Source: Chryseobacterium sp. S0630
GTDB taxonomy: Bacteria; Bacteroidota; Bacteroidia; Flavobacteriales; Weeksellaceae
Length of the DNA stretch: 61,100 nucleotides
NCBI RefSeq assembly: GCF_024158915.1
Contig: NZ_JAMZGF010000029.1
Coordinates: forward strand, 1 to 61,100
Reading direction: 5' to 3'
Shown here: piece after piece, positions 8,722 through 19,300 of the stretch
Layout of the letters: every line of letters starts with the position of its first letter
Numbering within the stretch: position 1 is the stretch's first letter
The notes under the pieces: model-generated
Database searches by the model: none
The model's input: the letters and a program-made list of their open reading frames with translations, nothing else
Told to the model about the DNA's origin: nothing
Position numbers and translations under genes: made by a program

Positions 8722-9951
8722 TTATTTTGAAATCCCATTTAAAAGATTTGAATTTGTTGACATATTTATGAATATCAAATAATCAAAAGACTTCGCTACA
8801 TTGGTTTTTAAAAATTCATTTTTATCCGTACCAGACCCTGTTTTGCGAAATAGTATATCTTCCAATATCCAATGGCCAAGTTTGTTGCCATCTTTTCTAA
8901 TTGCTTTTAAATCCAAAATAAAAATTGGAATATTGAGTGAATTCAGCTTATATTCTAATGTTCCCGGACGAGCTGTTTCTGAATTATAGGTTCCGATTTT
9001 CCCATCAATGCTTGCAGAATAAGTACCTTCATAAAAAGCAAATCCAAAGTTTACAAAATCTGTATCATCAATTTCATTGATCCAATACCCCATTCTATCT
9101 GAATTTAATTTTGCAATGTGGTAATTATGAGCTGAGACAATTACTTTAGAATTCAAATGGTTTTCTTTTAACCATTTAATATTCTCCGCCATGAACTTGT
9201 CCCTTCTAATAAAATTGAGCTGGATATATTGTCTAATAATGTCTACATTTTGTAGGAAGCGTGCTTTTTCTTCCTGATTTTTTATTGAGGCAGCTTTTTG
9301 TTTTAGCAAAAGCAGATACTCAGATATCGCTTTCTGACCTTTTTTAGAATACGTTCTGAAGCCTCTGTTATTTTCCTTTAGAGCTATTTCTAAGTTATTA
9401 ATCTCTTGTTCGGGGAAGTTATTTTCCTGATATACTTTTCTTATTTGATCTACCGCTCCTTTTGCATATTGCATGTCGAAACCTTCAAAAAAAACTTTTG
9501 AATTATAATTTTCATTATATTTTTTTAACCATTCAACAAAATGCAAAGTTTCTTCGGTTTGCCACAGCCAAAAATACATACCCTTTAAAATACTTCTGGG
9601 ATCTCCTTTTTTTTCCTGAATATATTGATTCATCAAAAAGCTTTCAGGCATATTGGCTTCGAGCGAAAAGATGTTGAAATTTTTATGAGTTATCAAATAC
9701 TCACTTATTCTATATTTCAGTTGATATATTTCACTTGAACCGTGAGTAGATTCTCCTAATCCAACTATTTTGGAATTTCCAATGAGTTTGTTTAAGATTA
9801 GCAAGTCACTATTGTCTCTTTCGTCCGGATTAATAGTTTTTATTGGGTATATAAACTTTGAAATATATTCTTTCTCTTCAGAATTTAAATCATTTTTTGA
9901 TTGTGCACTGACGGTTACAAAAAACAGAACCAAAATAAAGGATAGTTTCAA
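8722..9951 (-). CDS. Exported erythromycin-esterase family protein
   Basis: The protein has 409 residues with a signal peptide ending at TVSAQ (residue 17). Family motifs are clear: GLGESTHGSSEIYQLK carries the conserved Glu and His, followed by SLEANMPES, EGFDMQY and SAHNYHIAK. The family covers macrolide esterases (EreA/EreB) and many chromosomal hydrolases of unknown substrate. Resistance should not be assumed: the protein is exported and there is no mobile context. The only start that keeps the signal peptide is TTG at 9951, supported by a good promoter 36-66 bases upstream. The gene stands alone, between its own promoter and the tandem terminators at 8547-8602. Confidence 0.85.
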   Translation of the reverse strand: MKLSFILVLFFVTVSAQSKNDLNSEEKEYISKFIYPIKTINPDERDNSDLLILNKLIGNSKIVGLGESTHGSSEIYQLKYRISEYLITHKNFNIFSLEANMPESFLMNQYIQEKKGDPRSILKGMYFWLWQTEETLHFVEWLKKYNENYNSKVFFEGFDMQYAKGAVDQIRKVYQENNFPEQEINNLEIALKENNRGFRTYSKKGQKAISEYLLLLKQKAASIKNQEEKARFLQNVDIIRQYIQLNFIRRDKFMAENIKWLKENHLNSKVIVSAHNYHIAKLNSDRMGYWINEIDDTDFVNFGFAFYEGTYSASIDGKIGTYNSETARPGTLEYKLNSLNIPIFILDLKAIRKDGNKLGHWILEDILFRKTGSGTDKNEFLKTNVAKSFDYLIFINMSTNSNLLNGISK

Positions 9952-9986
9952 ACTTATTTACTATTTATAATTAGATTACAATTTTA

Positions 9987-10017
9987 CAAAAATATCGTTT
10001 AAAAACTTCGGTCTCAA
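9987..10017 (-). promoter_or_regulatory. Promoter of the esterase-like gene
   Basis: On the minus strand TTG (10017-10015) is followed by a 20-base spacer and TATTTTTG (9994-9987). This matches the Bacteroidota pattern TTG-N17-23-TAnnTTTG. It leaves a leader of about 30 bases before the TTG start at 9951. Confidence 0.65.
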
Positions 10018-10080
10018 TTTAAATCTCTCTCGTTATCAGTATATCGTTTTTTAGTCACGGATTAAAAAAATACAAAAAAA

Positions 10081-10104
10081 CCTCATAAACTTTTGTTTAT
10101 GAGG
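10081..10104 (-). terminator. Terminator of dnaK
   Basis: CCTCATAAAC and GTTTATGAGG form a perfect 10-bp stem with a TTTT loop. On the minus strand it is followed by seven T (complement of 10074-10080). It lies 34 bases past the dnaK stop codon. Confidence 0.9.
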
Positions 10105-10137
10105 TTTTAGATTATTTATTTATTATTAAATCAATAA

Positions 10138-12033
10138 TTATTTTACTTCTTCGAAGTCTGCATCCTGTACATCTTCAGCTCCGGCGTTTCCACCTGCATT
10201 CTGAGCACCTGCTGCATCAGCACCCGGCTGTTGACCAGCTGCATATAATTCTTCAGAAGCGGCCATCCAAGCTGCATCTAACGCTTCAGTTTTAGCTTTT
10301 ACGTCATCAGCATTTTTAGCTTCGAAAGCTGTTTTTAATTCTGCATGAGCTGCTTCGATTGCTGCTTTTTTGTCAGCAGAAAGTTTCTCACCGAATTCTT
10401 TCAATTGCTTTTCAGTCTGGAAGATTAATCCATCAGCTTTGTTGAAGATTTCAACTTCTTCTTTTCTCTTAGCGTCCGCTGCAGAGTTTTCCTGAGCTTC
10501 TTTCTTCATTCTTTCGATTTCTTCGTCAGAAAGACCTGAAGAAGCCTGGATTTTGATAGACTGCTCTTTACCAGTTCCTTTATCTTTAGCAGATACACTT
10601 AGGATACCGTTAGCATCAATATCGAATGTTACTTCAATTTGAGGAACTCCTCTTGGTGCTGGTGGGATATCCTGAAGATCGAATCTACCGATTTCTTTGT
10701 TATCGTTGAACATTGATCTTTCCCCTTGTCCTACTCTGATGCTTACAGCCGGCTGGTTGTCAGAAGCTGTAGAGAATACTTCAGATTTTTTAGTTGGGAT
10801 CGTAGTGTTCGCTTCAATTAATTTCGTGAATACAGAACCCATCGTTTCGATACCTAAAGAAAGTGGAGTAACGTCAAGTAGTAATACATCTTTTACATCA
10901 CCTGTTAATACACCTCCCTGGATTGCTGCACCAATAGCTACAACCTCATCCGGGTTTACTCCTTTAGATGGTTTTTTACCGAAGAATTTTTCTACTTCTT
11001 CCTGAATGATTGGGATTCTTGTAGAACCACCTACCAAGATTACTTCGTCGATATCAGAAGTGGATAAACCAGCATCTTTTAACGCTTTAGCAACAGGCTC
11101 CATAGATCTTCTTACAAGATCAGCAGATAATTGCTCGAATTTAGCTTTTGTTAAAGTCTTCACTAAGTGTTTAGGACCTGTAGCAGTAGCTGTGATATAT
11201 GGTAAGTTGATCTCAGTCTGAGGAGAAGAAGATAATTCAATTTTAGCTTTTTCAGCAGCTTCTTTCAATCTTTGAAGAGCAATTGCATCAGCTTTTAAAT
11301 CTACACCTTCTTCAGCTTTGAACTCGTCAGCCATCCAGTTGATGATCACATCATCAAAGTCATCACCTCCTAAGTGCGTATCACCATTTGTAGATAATAC
11401 TTCGAATACACCGTCTCCTAAATCAAGGATAGAGATATCGAAAGTACCACCACCAAGGTCATATACTGCGATTTTCTGATCTTTATGGTTTTTATCAAGA
11501 CCGTAAGCTAACGCTGCAGCTGTAGGCTCGTTGATAATTCTTTCTACTTTAAGACCTGCAATTTCTCCAGCTTCTTTAGTAGCTTGTCTTTGTGCATCGT
11601 TGAAGTATGCAGGAACAGTAATTACCGCTCTTGTTACTTCCTGTCCAAGATAATCTTCAGCAGTTTTCTTCATTTTCTGAAGAGTCATTGCAGAAATTTC
11701 CTGTGGAGTATATTCTCTATCGTCAATTTTTACTTTTACTGTATCATTCGGTCCAGCAACTACTTTATAAGGTACTCTTGTGATTTCAGAAGCATCATCT
11801 TTAAAGTGAGTTCCGATAAATCTTTTGATAGAGTAAACAGTTTTTGTTGGATTCGTTACAGCCTGTCTTTTTGCAGGATCACCTACTTTTCTCTCTCCGT
11901 CTTCTGTAAAAGCTACGATAGAAGGAGTAGTTCTCTTACCTTCTGCGTTAGGAATAACAACAGGGTCTTTACCCTCCATTACAGCAACACAAGAGTTGGT
12001 TGTTCCTAAGTCAATTCCAATTATTTTACTCAT
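10138..12033 (-). CDS. dnaK: Chaperone DnaK (Hsp70)
   Basis: The protein has 631 residues, full length for DnaK. The ATPase domain starts with [18 protein letters not shown] and contains [30 protein letters not shown] and [10 protein letters not shown]. The substrate-binding domain has the linker [18 protein letters not shown], and the lid ends in an Ala/Gly-rich tail and EEVK. DnaK binds and refolds exposed hydrophobic peptides with DnaJ and GrpE. Neither dnaJ nor grpE is adjacent here. The gene is flanked by its own leader with a TGACA direct repeat at 12110-12122 and by a strong terminator, so it appears monocistronic. Confidence 0.99.
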   Translation of the reverse strand: MSKIIGIDLGTTNSCVAVMEGKDPVVIPNAEGKRTTPSIVAFTEDGERKVGDPAKRQAVTNPTKTVYSIKRFIGTHFKDDASEITRVPYKVVAGPNDTVKVKIDDREYTPQEISAMTLQKMKKTAEDYLGQEVTRAVITVPAYFNDAQRQATKEAGEIAGLKVERIINEPTAAALAYGLDKNHKDQKIAVYDLGGGTFDISILDLGDGVFEVLSTNGDTHLGGDDFDDVIINWMADEFKAEEGVDLKADAIALQRLKEAAEKAKIELSSSPQTEINLPYITATATGPKHLVKTLTKAKFEQLSADLVRRSMEPVAKALKDAGLSTSDIDEVILVGGSTRIPIIQEEVEKFFGKKPSKGVNPDEVVAIGAAIQGGVLTGDVKDVLLLDVTPLSLGIETMGSVFTKLIEANTTIPTKKSEVFSTASDNQPAVSIRVGQGERSMFNDNKEIGRFDLQDIPPAPRGVPQIEVTFDIDANGILSVSAKDKGTGKEQSIKIQASSGLSDEEIERMKKEAQENSAADAKRKEEVEIFNKADGLIFQTEKQLKEFGEKLSADKKAAIEAAHAELKTAFEAKNADDVKAKTEALDAAWMAASEELYAAGQQPGADAAGAQNAGGNAGAEDVQDADFEEVK

Positions 12034-12109
12034 AATATTTTATATTTTTTCTATTTTTAATTTAATTTACACTCTCAATTTCTCAATATCTGTACCATTC
12101 GAAGAATTA

Positions 12110-12122
12110 TGACAAAATGACA
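12110..12122. promoter_or_regulatory. TGACA direct repeat upstream of dnaK
   Basis: TGACA at 12110-12114 and again at 12118-12122, three bases apart (on the minus strand TGTCATTTTGTCA), 77-89 bases upstream of the dnaK start. No clear TAnnTTTG element is seen in this leader, so this could belong to a heat-shock promoter or operator. It is a visual observation only. Confidence 0.3.
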
Positions 12123-12133
12123 CAATAAAAATA

Positions 12134-12157
12134 AAAACCCCGATAAAACGGGGTTTT
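12134..12157 (-). terminator. Terminator of the toxin operon
   Basis: AAAACCCCG (12134-12142) and CGGGGTTTT (12149-12157) form a perfect 9-bp stem with a 6-base loop. A/T tracts on both sides make it usable in either direction. It ends the minus-strand operon that runs from 20338 to 12225. Confidence 0.8.
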
Positions 12158-12224
12158 GTATGATTTAATGTGGAAATTTTTTCACAACAGATATTGGCAG
12201 GATCAATGCTGCTTAAAATATATG

Positions 12225-12869
12225 CTAGAAAATATATCCCACTGAAATACCTAAATTAGAATTATAAATCTTAGGAGCTTCCTGTATCAGGATTGAATTT
12301 TGCTGATAAACTGCTGTATTTTTATAAACTTTTGTCATTCCAAAATAATATCCCACCGAAGCCAGATAATGTTTTGCGAAAATATATTGAACTTTTGCTT
12401 TCAAACCTGCATCAAACTGCTGCACATTTTTAGGATTACTCGTGGTTGATCTATTAATAACCTTGTCATATTCAACTTTATTTTTTAATAAAACCCCAAT
12501 TTCAGGACCTAATGCAATAGAAAATTCTTCTGTTGGGTGGTAATCAAAAAGGATGGGAAGCCTAATGTAATCATTCTTTACTTTTCCAGTAAGAGTAAAT
12601 GTAGTATTATCTATAGTTGGAACAGTAGTTTCAAACTTACTCCCCATTTGAGAATAATACAGTTCTGCATCTACTGAGATTTTATCGGACAGATAGTTCC
12701 ATAAAAAACCTCCTACATGAAATCCTGCTTTAGAAGAAAATCCATCAGGTTTATCTGAACCAGAAAAACTACTAATGTTCAATCCGGCAGAAAACCCATA
12801 CTTAGGTTTTATTTGTGCAGAGATAGAGGTTGCTAATGCTAAAAAGCTTATTAATATTATTTTTTTCAT
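12225..12869 (-). CDS. Small outer-membrane beta-barrel protein
   Basis: The protein has 214 residues with a signal peptide ending at TSISAQ (residue 19). It shows regular alternation of strands such as KYGFSAGLNISSF, GGFLWNYLS and LRLPILFDYHP-like segments, and ends in LGISVGYIF, a terminal Phe barrel signal. It resembles the outer membrane beta-barrel domain of the PorT-like annotation, a very broad group that gives no function. It starts 39 bases after the candidate immunity gene ends and precedes the terminator at 12134, so it is probably the last gene of the toxin operon. It could be an unrelated passenger or could protect or modify the producer's outer membrane. Confidence 0.75.
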   Translation of the reverse strand: MKKIILISFLALATSISAQIKPKYGFSAGLNISSFSGSDKPDGFSSKAGFHVGGFLWNYLSDKISVDAELYYSQMGSKFETTVPTIDNTTFTLTGKVKNDYIRLPILFDYHPTEEFSIALGPEIGVLLKNKVEYDKVINRSTTSNPKNVQQFDAGLKAKVQYIFAKHYLASVGYYFGMTKVYKNTAVYQQNSILIQEAPKIYNSNLGISVGYIF

Positions 12870-12908
12870 AATTTAATTTTAAAATTGTTTGTTCATGTTT
12901 ATAAGAAG

Positions 12909-13376
12909 TTATTTATCAGTTTTAAAAATTAAGTAACTAAGGTTATCTCCTCCAATCCATCTATCTTCTATCAGATGTATATTCCCATCAATAATCTTTA
13001 AATTATACGTTCTAATTGTGTGGCTTCTGTCTGATAGCAGGGTTATTACATCCACTTTTATTTTTCCTTTTTTTGAATAAATTATACCTGTTTGTCCATC
13101 TTTATTACTTGTTCCAAAGTTGGTAGCTTCAATATAGCCATCCTCTTTGAAGAGGATGGACATATCATAGTTTAATTCAATCTGTCTTGTTTTTTTTAAG
13201 TCTTTATTAGCTTCATAAATAGTTGAACAGATAAATGTTTTGTTAAACGGAAAAGCTATTAGCTCTGATTTATTAAAATATTTAATATTTTTTAATTTTT
13301 GTGCATTTATAGCACCACTTCCAAAAATCATAAATGAAAGTACCAATAGCATCTTAATTATATTATTGTTTACCAT
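12909..13376 (-). CDS. Small exported protein, candidate immunity protein
   Basis: The protein has 155 residues with a signal peptide (MLLVLSFMIFGSGAINAQ, cleavage near residue 26). I recognise no family; the mature part is a mixed alpha/beta protein of about 130 residues with no cysteines. Its start codon lies inside the end of the RHS gene (7-base overlap), the classic toxin-immunity arrangement, which is the main reason for the call. Export would place it in the periplasm or the outer membrane, suiting a toxin that acts there. It could also be an unrelated small secreted protein. Confidence 0.6.
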   Translation of the reverse strand: MVNNNIIKMLLVLSFMIFGSGAINAQKLKNIKYFNKSELIAFPFNKTFICSTIYEANKDLKKTRQIELNYDMSILFKEDGYIEATNFGTSNKDGQTGIIYSKKGKIKVDVITLLSDRSHTIRTYNLKIIDGNIHLIEDRWIGGDNLSYLIFKTDK

Positions 13377-16300
13377 GATGTAAAAGGGTTTATTGTTTGA
13401 TATTGAAAATATGGCTTCACACCACCAGATAATACTTCAAAACCAGGCTGAGGAGATATTATAGAATGCGCACCTATATTTTGTATAGGATGTCTTATAT
13501 GTCTATCAGAATCAATCCCTATTCTATAATTACCCCAACCAATGTAAGCAGCTCCAAGTCTATATCTTGGTCCTATTTCTTGGACTGCTCCATATTTATT
13601 TCTTGCTCCAAAGCCAATTCCTATTTTTCCATCTGGATTTCCATAATAATCATCATGTAAAAGTTCAGGCATTGTATGTTGTTCATCATACGAATAGCTC
13701 TCACTTCTTCTTTCACCAGTAAATAAATTAAATCCAGCATGAAAATCTCTATAATTAAATGTCATGGCTGCTGTTCTCCATCTATCGTGTCCATCTCCTA
13801 AAATGCCTGCCCCCACTTTATCAAAGGGACTTCCGTCATTTTCATAAGTTAAAGAAAAATCTCCACTTCCGGCTCTAAAAATTCCTGTCTGTTGTGCATG
13901 AACACCTTTCCAAACATTTGTACCAACTCCAATGCTGAAATCTTTGCTGTCATACCCTATCATTGCAGAATATCTATATCCCCATCCTGAAACACCACTT
14001 CCTGCATGTTTATTGTAATAAGTACCTGCAATGGCTGCTGAGAAGCTTAAATTTCCTTTTCTATAGCTTACACTAAGACTTGCTCCAACACTAAAGCTAT
14101 TTCCAAAAGCAATGGCTGGTGAAATTCCTATGCTAAAACCTCCTCCTAAGTCTAAGTTAAAGCTCATAAAAGAACCTACAAATCCTGTTGCTGCATATCC
14201 CGCAATGGCTCCCCATGATAGCGCGGCTGCGGCTCCTCCAGTTGCTGCGGTTAGCGTTCCCATAATAGCTCCTGAAACAGCGCCTCCTAAAATAGACATT
14301 CCAAATTTACCCCAGCTCCAATCTCCTGTTTGTATTGCTTGACCTACATAGCTAGTGGCTCCCATAATCGCACCTACAATAGCTGCTACATATACTACAG
14401 CCCAAACAAAAACCTCTCCACTGGGATCTGTATACATCAGAGGGTTATTCAGTACATATCCAAATCTATTATAGCTTTGTGTATTAAACGGATCCTGAAT
14501 ATAATTATCAACTGACAGGAAAGTATGCAATTTAGGATCATACATTCTGCCATTCATATGAATTAATCCTACCTGAAAGAAATGTTCATGACCTGTATAG
14601 CCTCTTTCAATTAGTAAATCAGCTTTCTTAGGGTCAACCTTTACTCCATCTTTTTCAAAATACACTAAATTGCCCCAAGCATCAAACTGCCTTCTTTCTT
14701 CAACTTTTCCTGCCTGATCTGAAATAGCAGAAATAGTTCCTTGGTAATCTCTGTGCAGGTAATGTGTTCCCTCACTCATCACTTCTCCAAAACCATTAAA
14801 ATCTTTGATGTACATAGCTGGGGCTGAATAAGGATTACCTGCTATATAAGTGATAATTCTTGTTTTGAGAGCACTTCCATTTACTTTACCTACATAATTA
14901 TACCCTACAATCTCAACGGTATTATCATCAGAGTAAATTTTATTTTTTCCATACTTCAAAAACTTTTTATCATAATTATATTGTGAAGATGATCTTGTTT
15001 GATGCATGTTATAACCAAACTTCACCATCTCATAACCATCTTGTATAATACTCACAGGGCTTTTATAAGAATTATAAAAAATCTTTTGTAACTGGTTTAC
15101 GCTGTAATAAGCATTTCCAGAAGGATTTAAATTGATTTCTTTTTTTCTGTATCTGTTCCCATCTACATATTTATAATCTCCAATATCACTATTGTTGTCA
15201 ATTCTTCCGTAATTGTCATAAGTTTGAGATTGTGTGCCATTAGGATCAGTCCATGATATTAATCGTTGTAAACTATCATATTCAAAACTTTCATACCATC
15301 CGCTCTGAACAGCAACACTATTTCTGTTTTTCAAGAGTCCCGTAGCTGCTTCAAAAGTATAATCATTCCCCAAGACAATACCACTTACATTATTTTTGTG
15401 CCTTACAGAACTTAAAAAATTATTTCCATCATAAGTATTACTAATTTCTGTTCCATTTCCAAAATTAGCAGATAATACCTGTACTTTTTCATTAATATTG
15501 TTCAGCTTCCAAATTAATTTTCCATTGCTGTCAGTAATACTTTCCAGCATTCCACAGGAAGCATAATTATTTTCAACTTCAACAATACTGGAAGCAGAGC
15601 CATAAAGAGTTTCTTTGATTTCTTTCTTTACTCTTCCAAAATTATCATAAGTATAACGTTTTTTGAAAATGGCAAATCCATTGTTTTCTTCTCTTTCAGA
15701 TAAACGATAGAAATTGTCGTATTTATAAGTATATGAGTCATTTACCCCATTGGATGTTCCTGTTTCTGAATCTATCAACCCTTGGGCATTATAACTATAA
15801 TTGATTTTTATATCTGTATTGTCACCAGTAACATTTTTCTTGCTCACTCTTCCATACTGGTCATAGGTATATTCTGTTTTGCCTTTAGGGTTTTCTTCTT
15901 TCAGGATTTGTCCTAAATTATCATATAAATAGGTATAATCTCCTCCTACAGAGGCGTCTGACAGTTTTATTTTTCTACCCCATCCATCCTGCTCAATACT
16001 TACAACGTGCCCTGCATAGTTTGAAGATTTTAAACTTCCATTGGCAAAATAGGTATAATTAATATCTCCACCATTATCAGACATTTTTATCTTATTTCCC
16101 CAAGCATCTTTTGTTATGGTTTGTGTTTTTTGCCCATCAACTACAGTAGCAGATAGCCCATTATAAGAAGAAGTAATGATTTTCCCTGTTGGATATATGG
16201 TTTTTACGATTCTTCCATAATCATCATACTCTGTAATAGTCCATTTGTTAGGAGAGGAAGTGGAAAAATATGGTTCACTTACTTTAAAAGGTTTGTCCAG

Positions 16301-19300
16301 AATATCATAATCTGTTCTTTTCTCTATCCACTTATTATTGAGTGACAATCCTCTTTCTATACGTATTCTGCCCCAGTTGTCAGATAACGTTTCTTTAGTC
16401 GCTCCTGTTGCTTCAGTTACTTTTAATTTGATTCCACCCGAAAAATCTCCTGAAGTAATCCACTCATAAGAATATTGTGTAATATTATTATAAATGTCTT
16501 TATCCTGTACTTTTCTCTGCCAGTCATCATAAGTGTATGATAATGTTTGATTTAGATGATTGGTTGTTGAAAGCAGTAACCCAAATGCACTATCGTAATT
16601 ATATGAAGTAGAAATTCCCTGAATATTAGTTGTTTTAATGGCAAATCTACCAGAAGGATCGTATTGATTTTTTTCCGTCCTTGGAGAAACACCAGTAGCA
16701 GATAATGTTTTCTCTATATTATTACCAAAAGCATCATATACAAAATCTTCGGTGATATAATCTGTATTATTGCCCTTTTTCTTACTTTGAGCTAGTAAAC
16801 CATTCGTGTAAGAAAAGAGTTCTTCCGTAGAAAAAATATCATTTCCTAAAGTTTGAGTTTCTGTTTTCTTAGTGGGTCTTCCAATATAATATTGATTACT
16901 AACTCCCGAAGGGTTATCTTCATAATCAATCAATGTCGTTTTCTCACCTCCCGTAACTACAATTCTTGATTTTTTAGGATTATTATAAGTATCGTAAATA
17001 TCATAATAGTGATTAGTTGTAACACCTGATAAATTGTCTATCTGCTGTACCTGTGTTGGCAGATTGGTAAAAACTTTATTTGGTGATAAAGATGTATTAT
17101 AGCTATTAATGGTTTTTGATATAAATGAGGTTGGTGAGTTAAAATCAACAACAGATTTTAGTACATAACTTTCCGATACAGCTCCTCTTTTTTGAGGATC
17201 TTGTAAAGAGATTGTCCAAAATGGCTGAACACTTCCTCCATATACTGATGATCTGGCAAGTCCTTTGAAACCTATAAAACCTAAACCTTCCATATTGACT
17301 ACAGCTCCTTTATATCTGTATTCCTGTATCTTCATTTCTCCATTAAAACTTTTTTCTATTTTCTTTACCAGCTTTATGGATGGAGCAAGATTAAGGCTGA
17401 CATTTGGATATTGCTCGGAATTATCGGAAACATAAGTACCGGAAGAACCACCATTATCCATAACAGCATCATACGTAATATTTGTTACGAGGTCATTCTC
17501 CTTTATTCTTTTTAAAGAAGTATCTACTCTGTTGTCTTTCTTAAAGGAAATATATTTTATTTTATCTCCGCCAAAAAAGGCATAATCTAAGTTTTGGTTT
17601 ACAATATTCTGATTGGATAAAAACATAGGAGTTCCATTAGCTGTACAGCCATTATAAGTGTACATATTATTCCACATCATATTCTCTCCTGAAAAATTAG
17701 CTGTACCATCCGGATCATTACTCATGTTGTATTTTACACTTCCAAATTCTTTGATAGCGTAGTTAGCTCCATACGTATTATATGGATAATTCCACTGAGC
17801 TCCTCCCGGAACATCATAATTGTAAGGAGCAAAAATAGAATGATAGAATAAATCTGCCTTACCATCACCATTGACATCAGCAAAATTGTAGTAAATGACC
17901 TGTTGGACATAACCACAGTCCAGATTACCATTAGCTGCATTATAACAAGTATTTTTAACATAAGATTTTCTAAAAACCATTGAAATATCCTTTGTAGCTT
18001 GGGTAAAAGACTGTCCATTGGATATTAAATGAAACCAATTACTGCTACCTTCAGCAGTAGGAATCACAATATCTGTCTTTCCATCTCCATTTAAATCAGT
18101 TAAATAAGATGGATAATCAAAGTTGATAACAGAATTATTGACTACCGTTTTTTGAACAAGTGCATTATTTTCTACACCATATACTGTTATCTGCCCTCCA
18201 TTTAGAATAAACAGATCTGCTTTTCCATCCCCTTCAAGATCACCTACATAAATTCTGGAAGAAGATTTCACAACATAGTTTCCCCCAATGTTTATAGGGG
18301 TTTGTGGAGAATTTGGATTTAAATCTAATAAATACGCTTGTGAATACTCCATTGTGGAATCCCCTTCACAGCAATTGGGAGAGGGACGTCCATTAGGATC
18401 TAGTTTAGTGCTACCACAGTAATAAGTATAAGTTTGACTATATGGCAACGTAAGTGCTATAACATCTGATAAGCCGTCTCCATTAAAATCTCCTGTAAAG
18501 AATTTTTTAGGAATTTTTGCATACCTCGTATCATTTCCTCCTATAATTACACAACTTTGATTTTGAGCAACAGGAAAAGAATAGGTTTTAGTATAGACTA
18601 AATCTAAAGAGCTATAACTCGAATTAGAAACATAATTATTAACTTTTATGACTTCCTGATTACTAACAATGCTTCCTGTTCCAATCGTAGTAACAGCATC
18701 AAGATTGTTAAATTTATTATTGGTTAACAGTAGTTTTGTTGAAAATATATCAGAAAACTTTTCTATATTGATCAGGTTTCCTGCAACGTTAGAATTGGTT
18801 GTTAATAATTGGCTTGAGTTAAATCTATATAGTTTATCCTTTGAATTAGGGTAGGTAAAGAAGTCTATTGAAGCATCATTATCAAAGTATCCTGCCAGAT
18901 ATTTCCAGTTATTGGAATCATAAGCAGGAGTAACATTACTGATAACAGCATTAGGATTATTAATAACTCCGTTTTCAGTAGTATCATATTCAAAGATTAT
19001 TGGTTTTACAGATTCCCCATTTCCATTAAACTCTTGTACTTGGGTTAATCTTTCGTAGCCCAATGAGGTTGTATCATAAGTAAGCTGGTATTTTCTGAAA
19101 AGCTGTCCATTTCCTAAAACTTCAACCTTATCCAATTCTTTGGTAATAACATAACTGGTATTTCCATACACATACATTTGCTCGTTTCTTGTTCTATTTT
19201 TATAGACAAGATTTACAGTGTTCACAGGAGTATAAGATCCAACAGATGGATTTCCGCCATATTTAACAGAAGATAGATAAATATTATCATTGTCTTTGAA

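Noticed and set aside
8508..8738. Open frame of 76 codons on the minus strand
   Set aside because: It overlaps the end of the esterase gene and runs through two terminator hairpins; the product has no domain or signal features.
8722..9951. Acquired macrolide-resistance gene
   Set aside because: The family includes many chromosomal hydrolases, the protein is exported and there is no mobile element or resistance context.
11584..12009. Open frame of 141 codons on the plus strand within dnaK
   Set aside because: It lies entirely antisense to the highly conserved dnaK coding region and its Ser/Tyr/Cys-rich product has no protein character; it is a shadow of dnaK codon bias.
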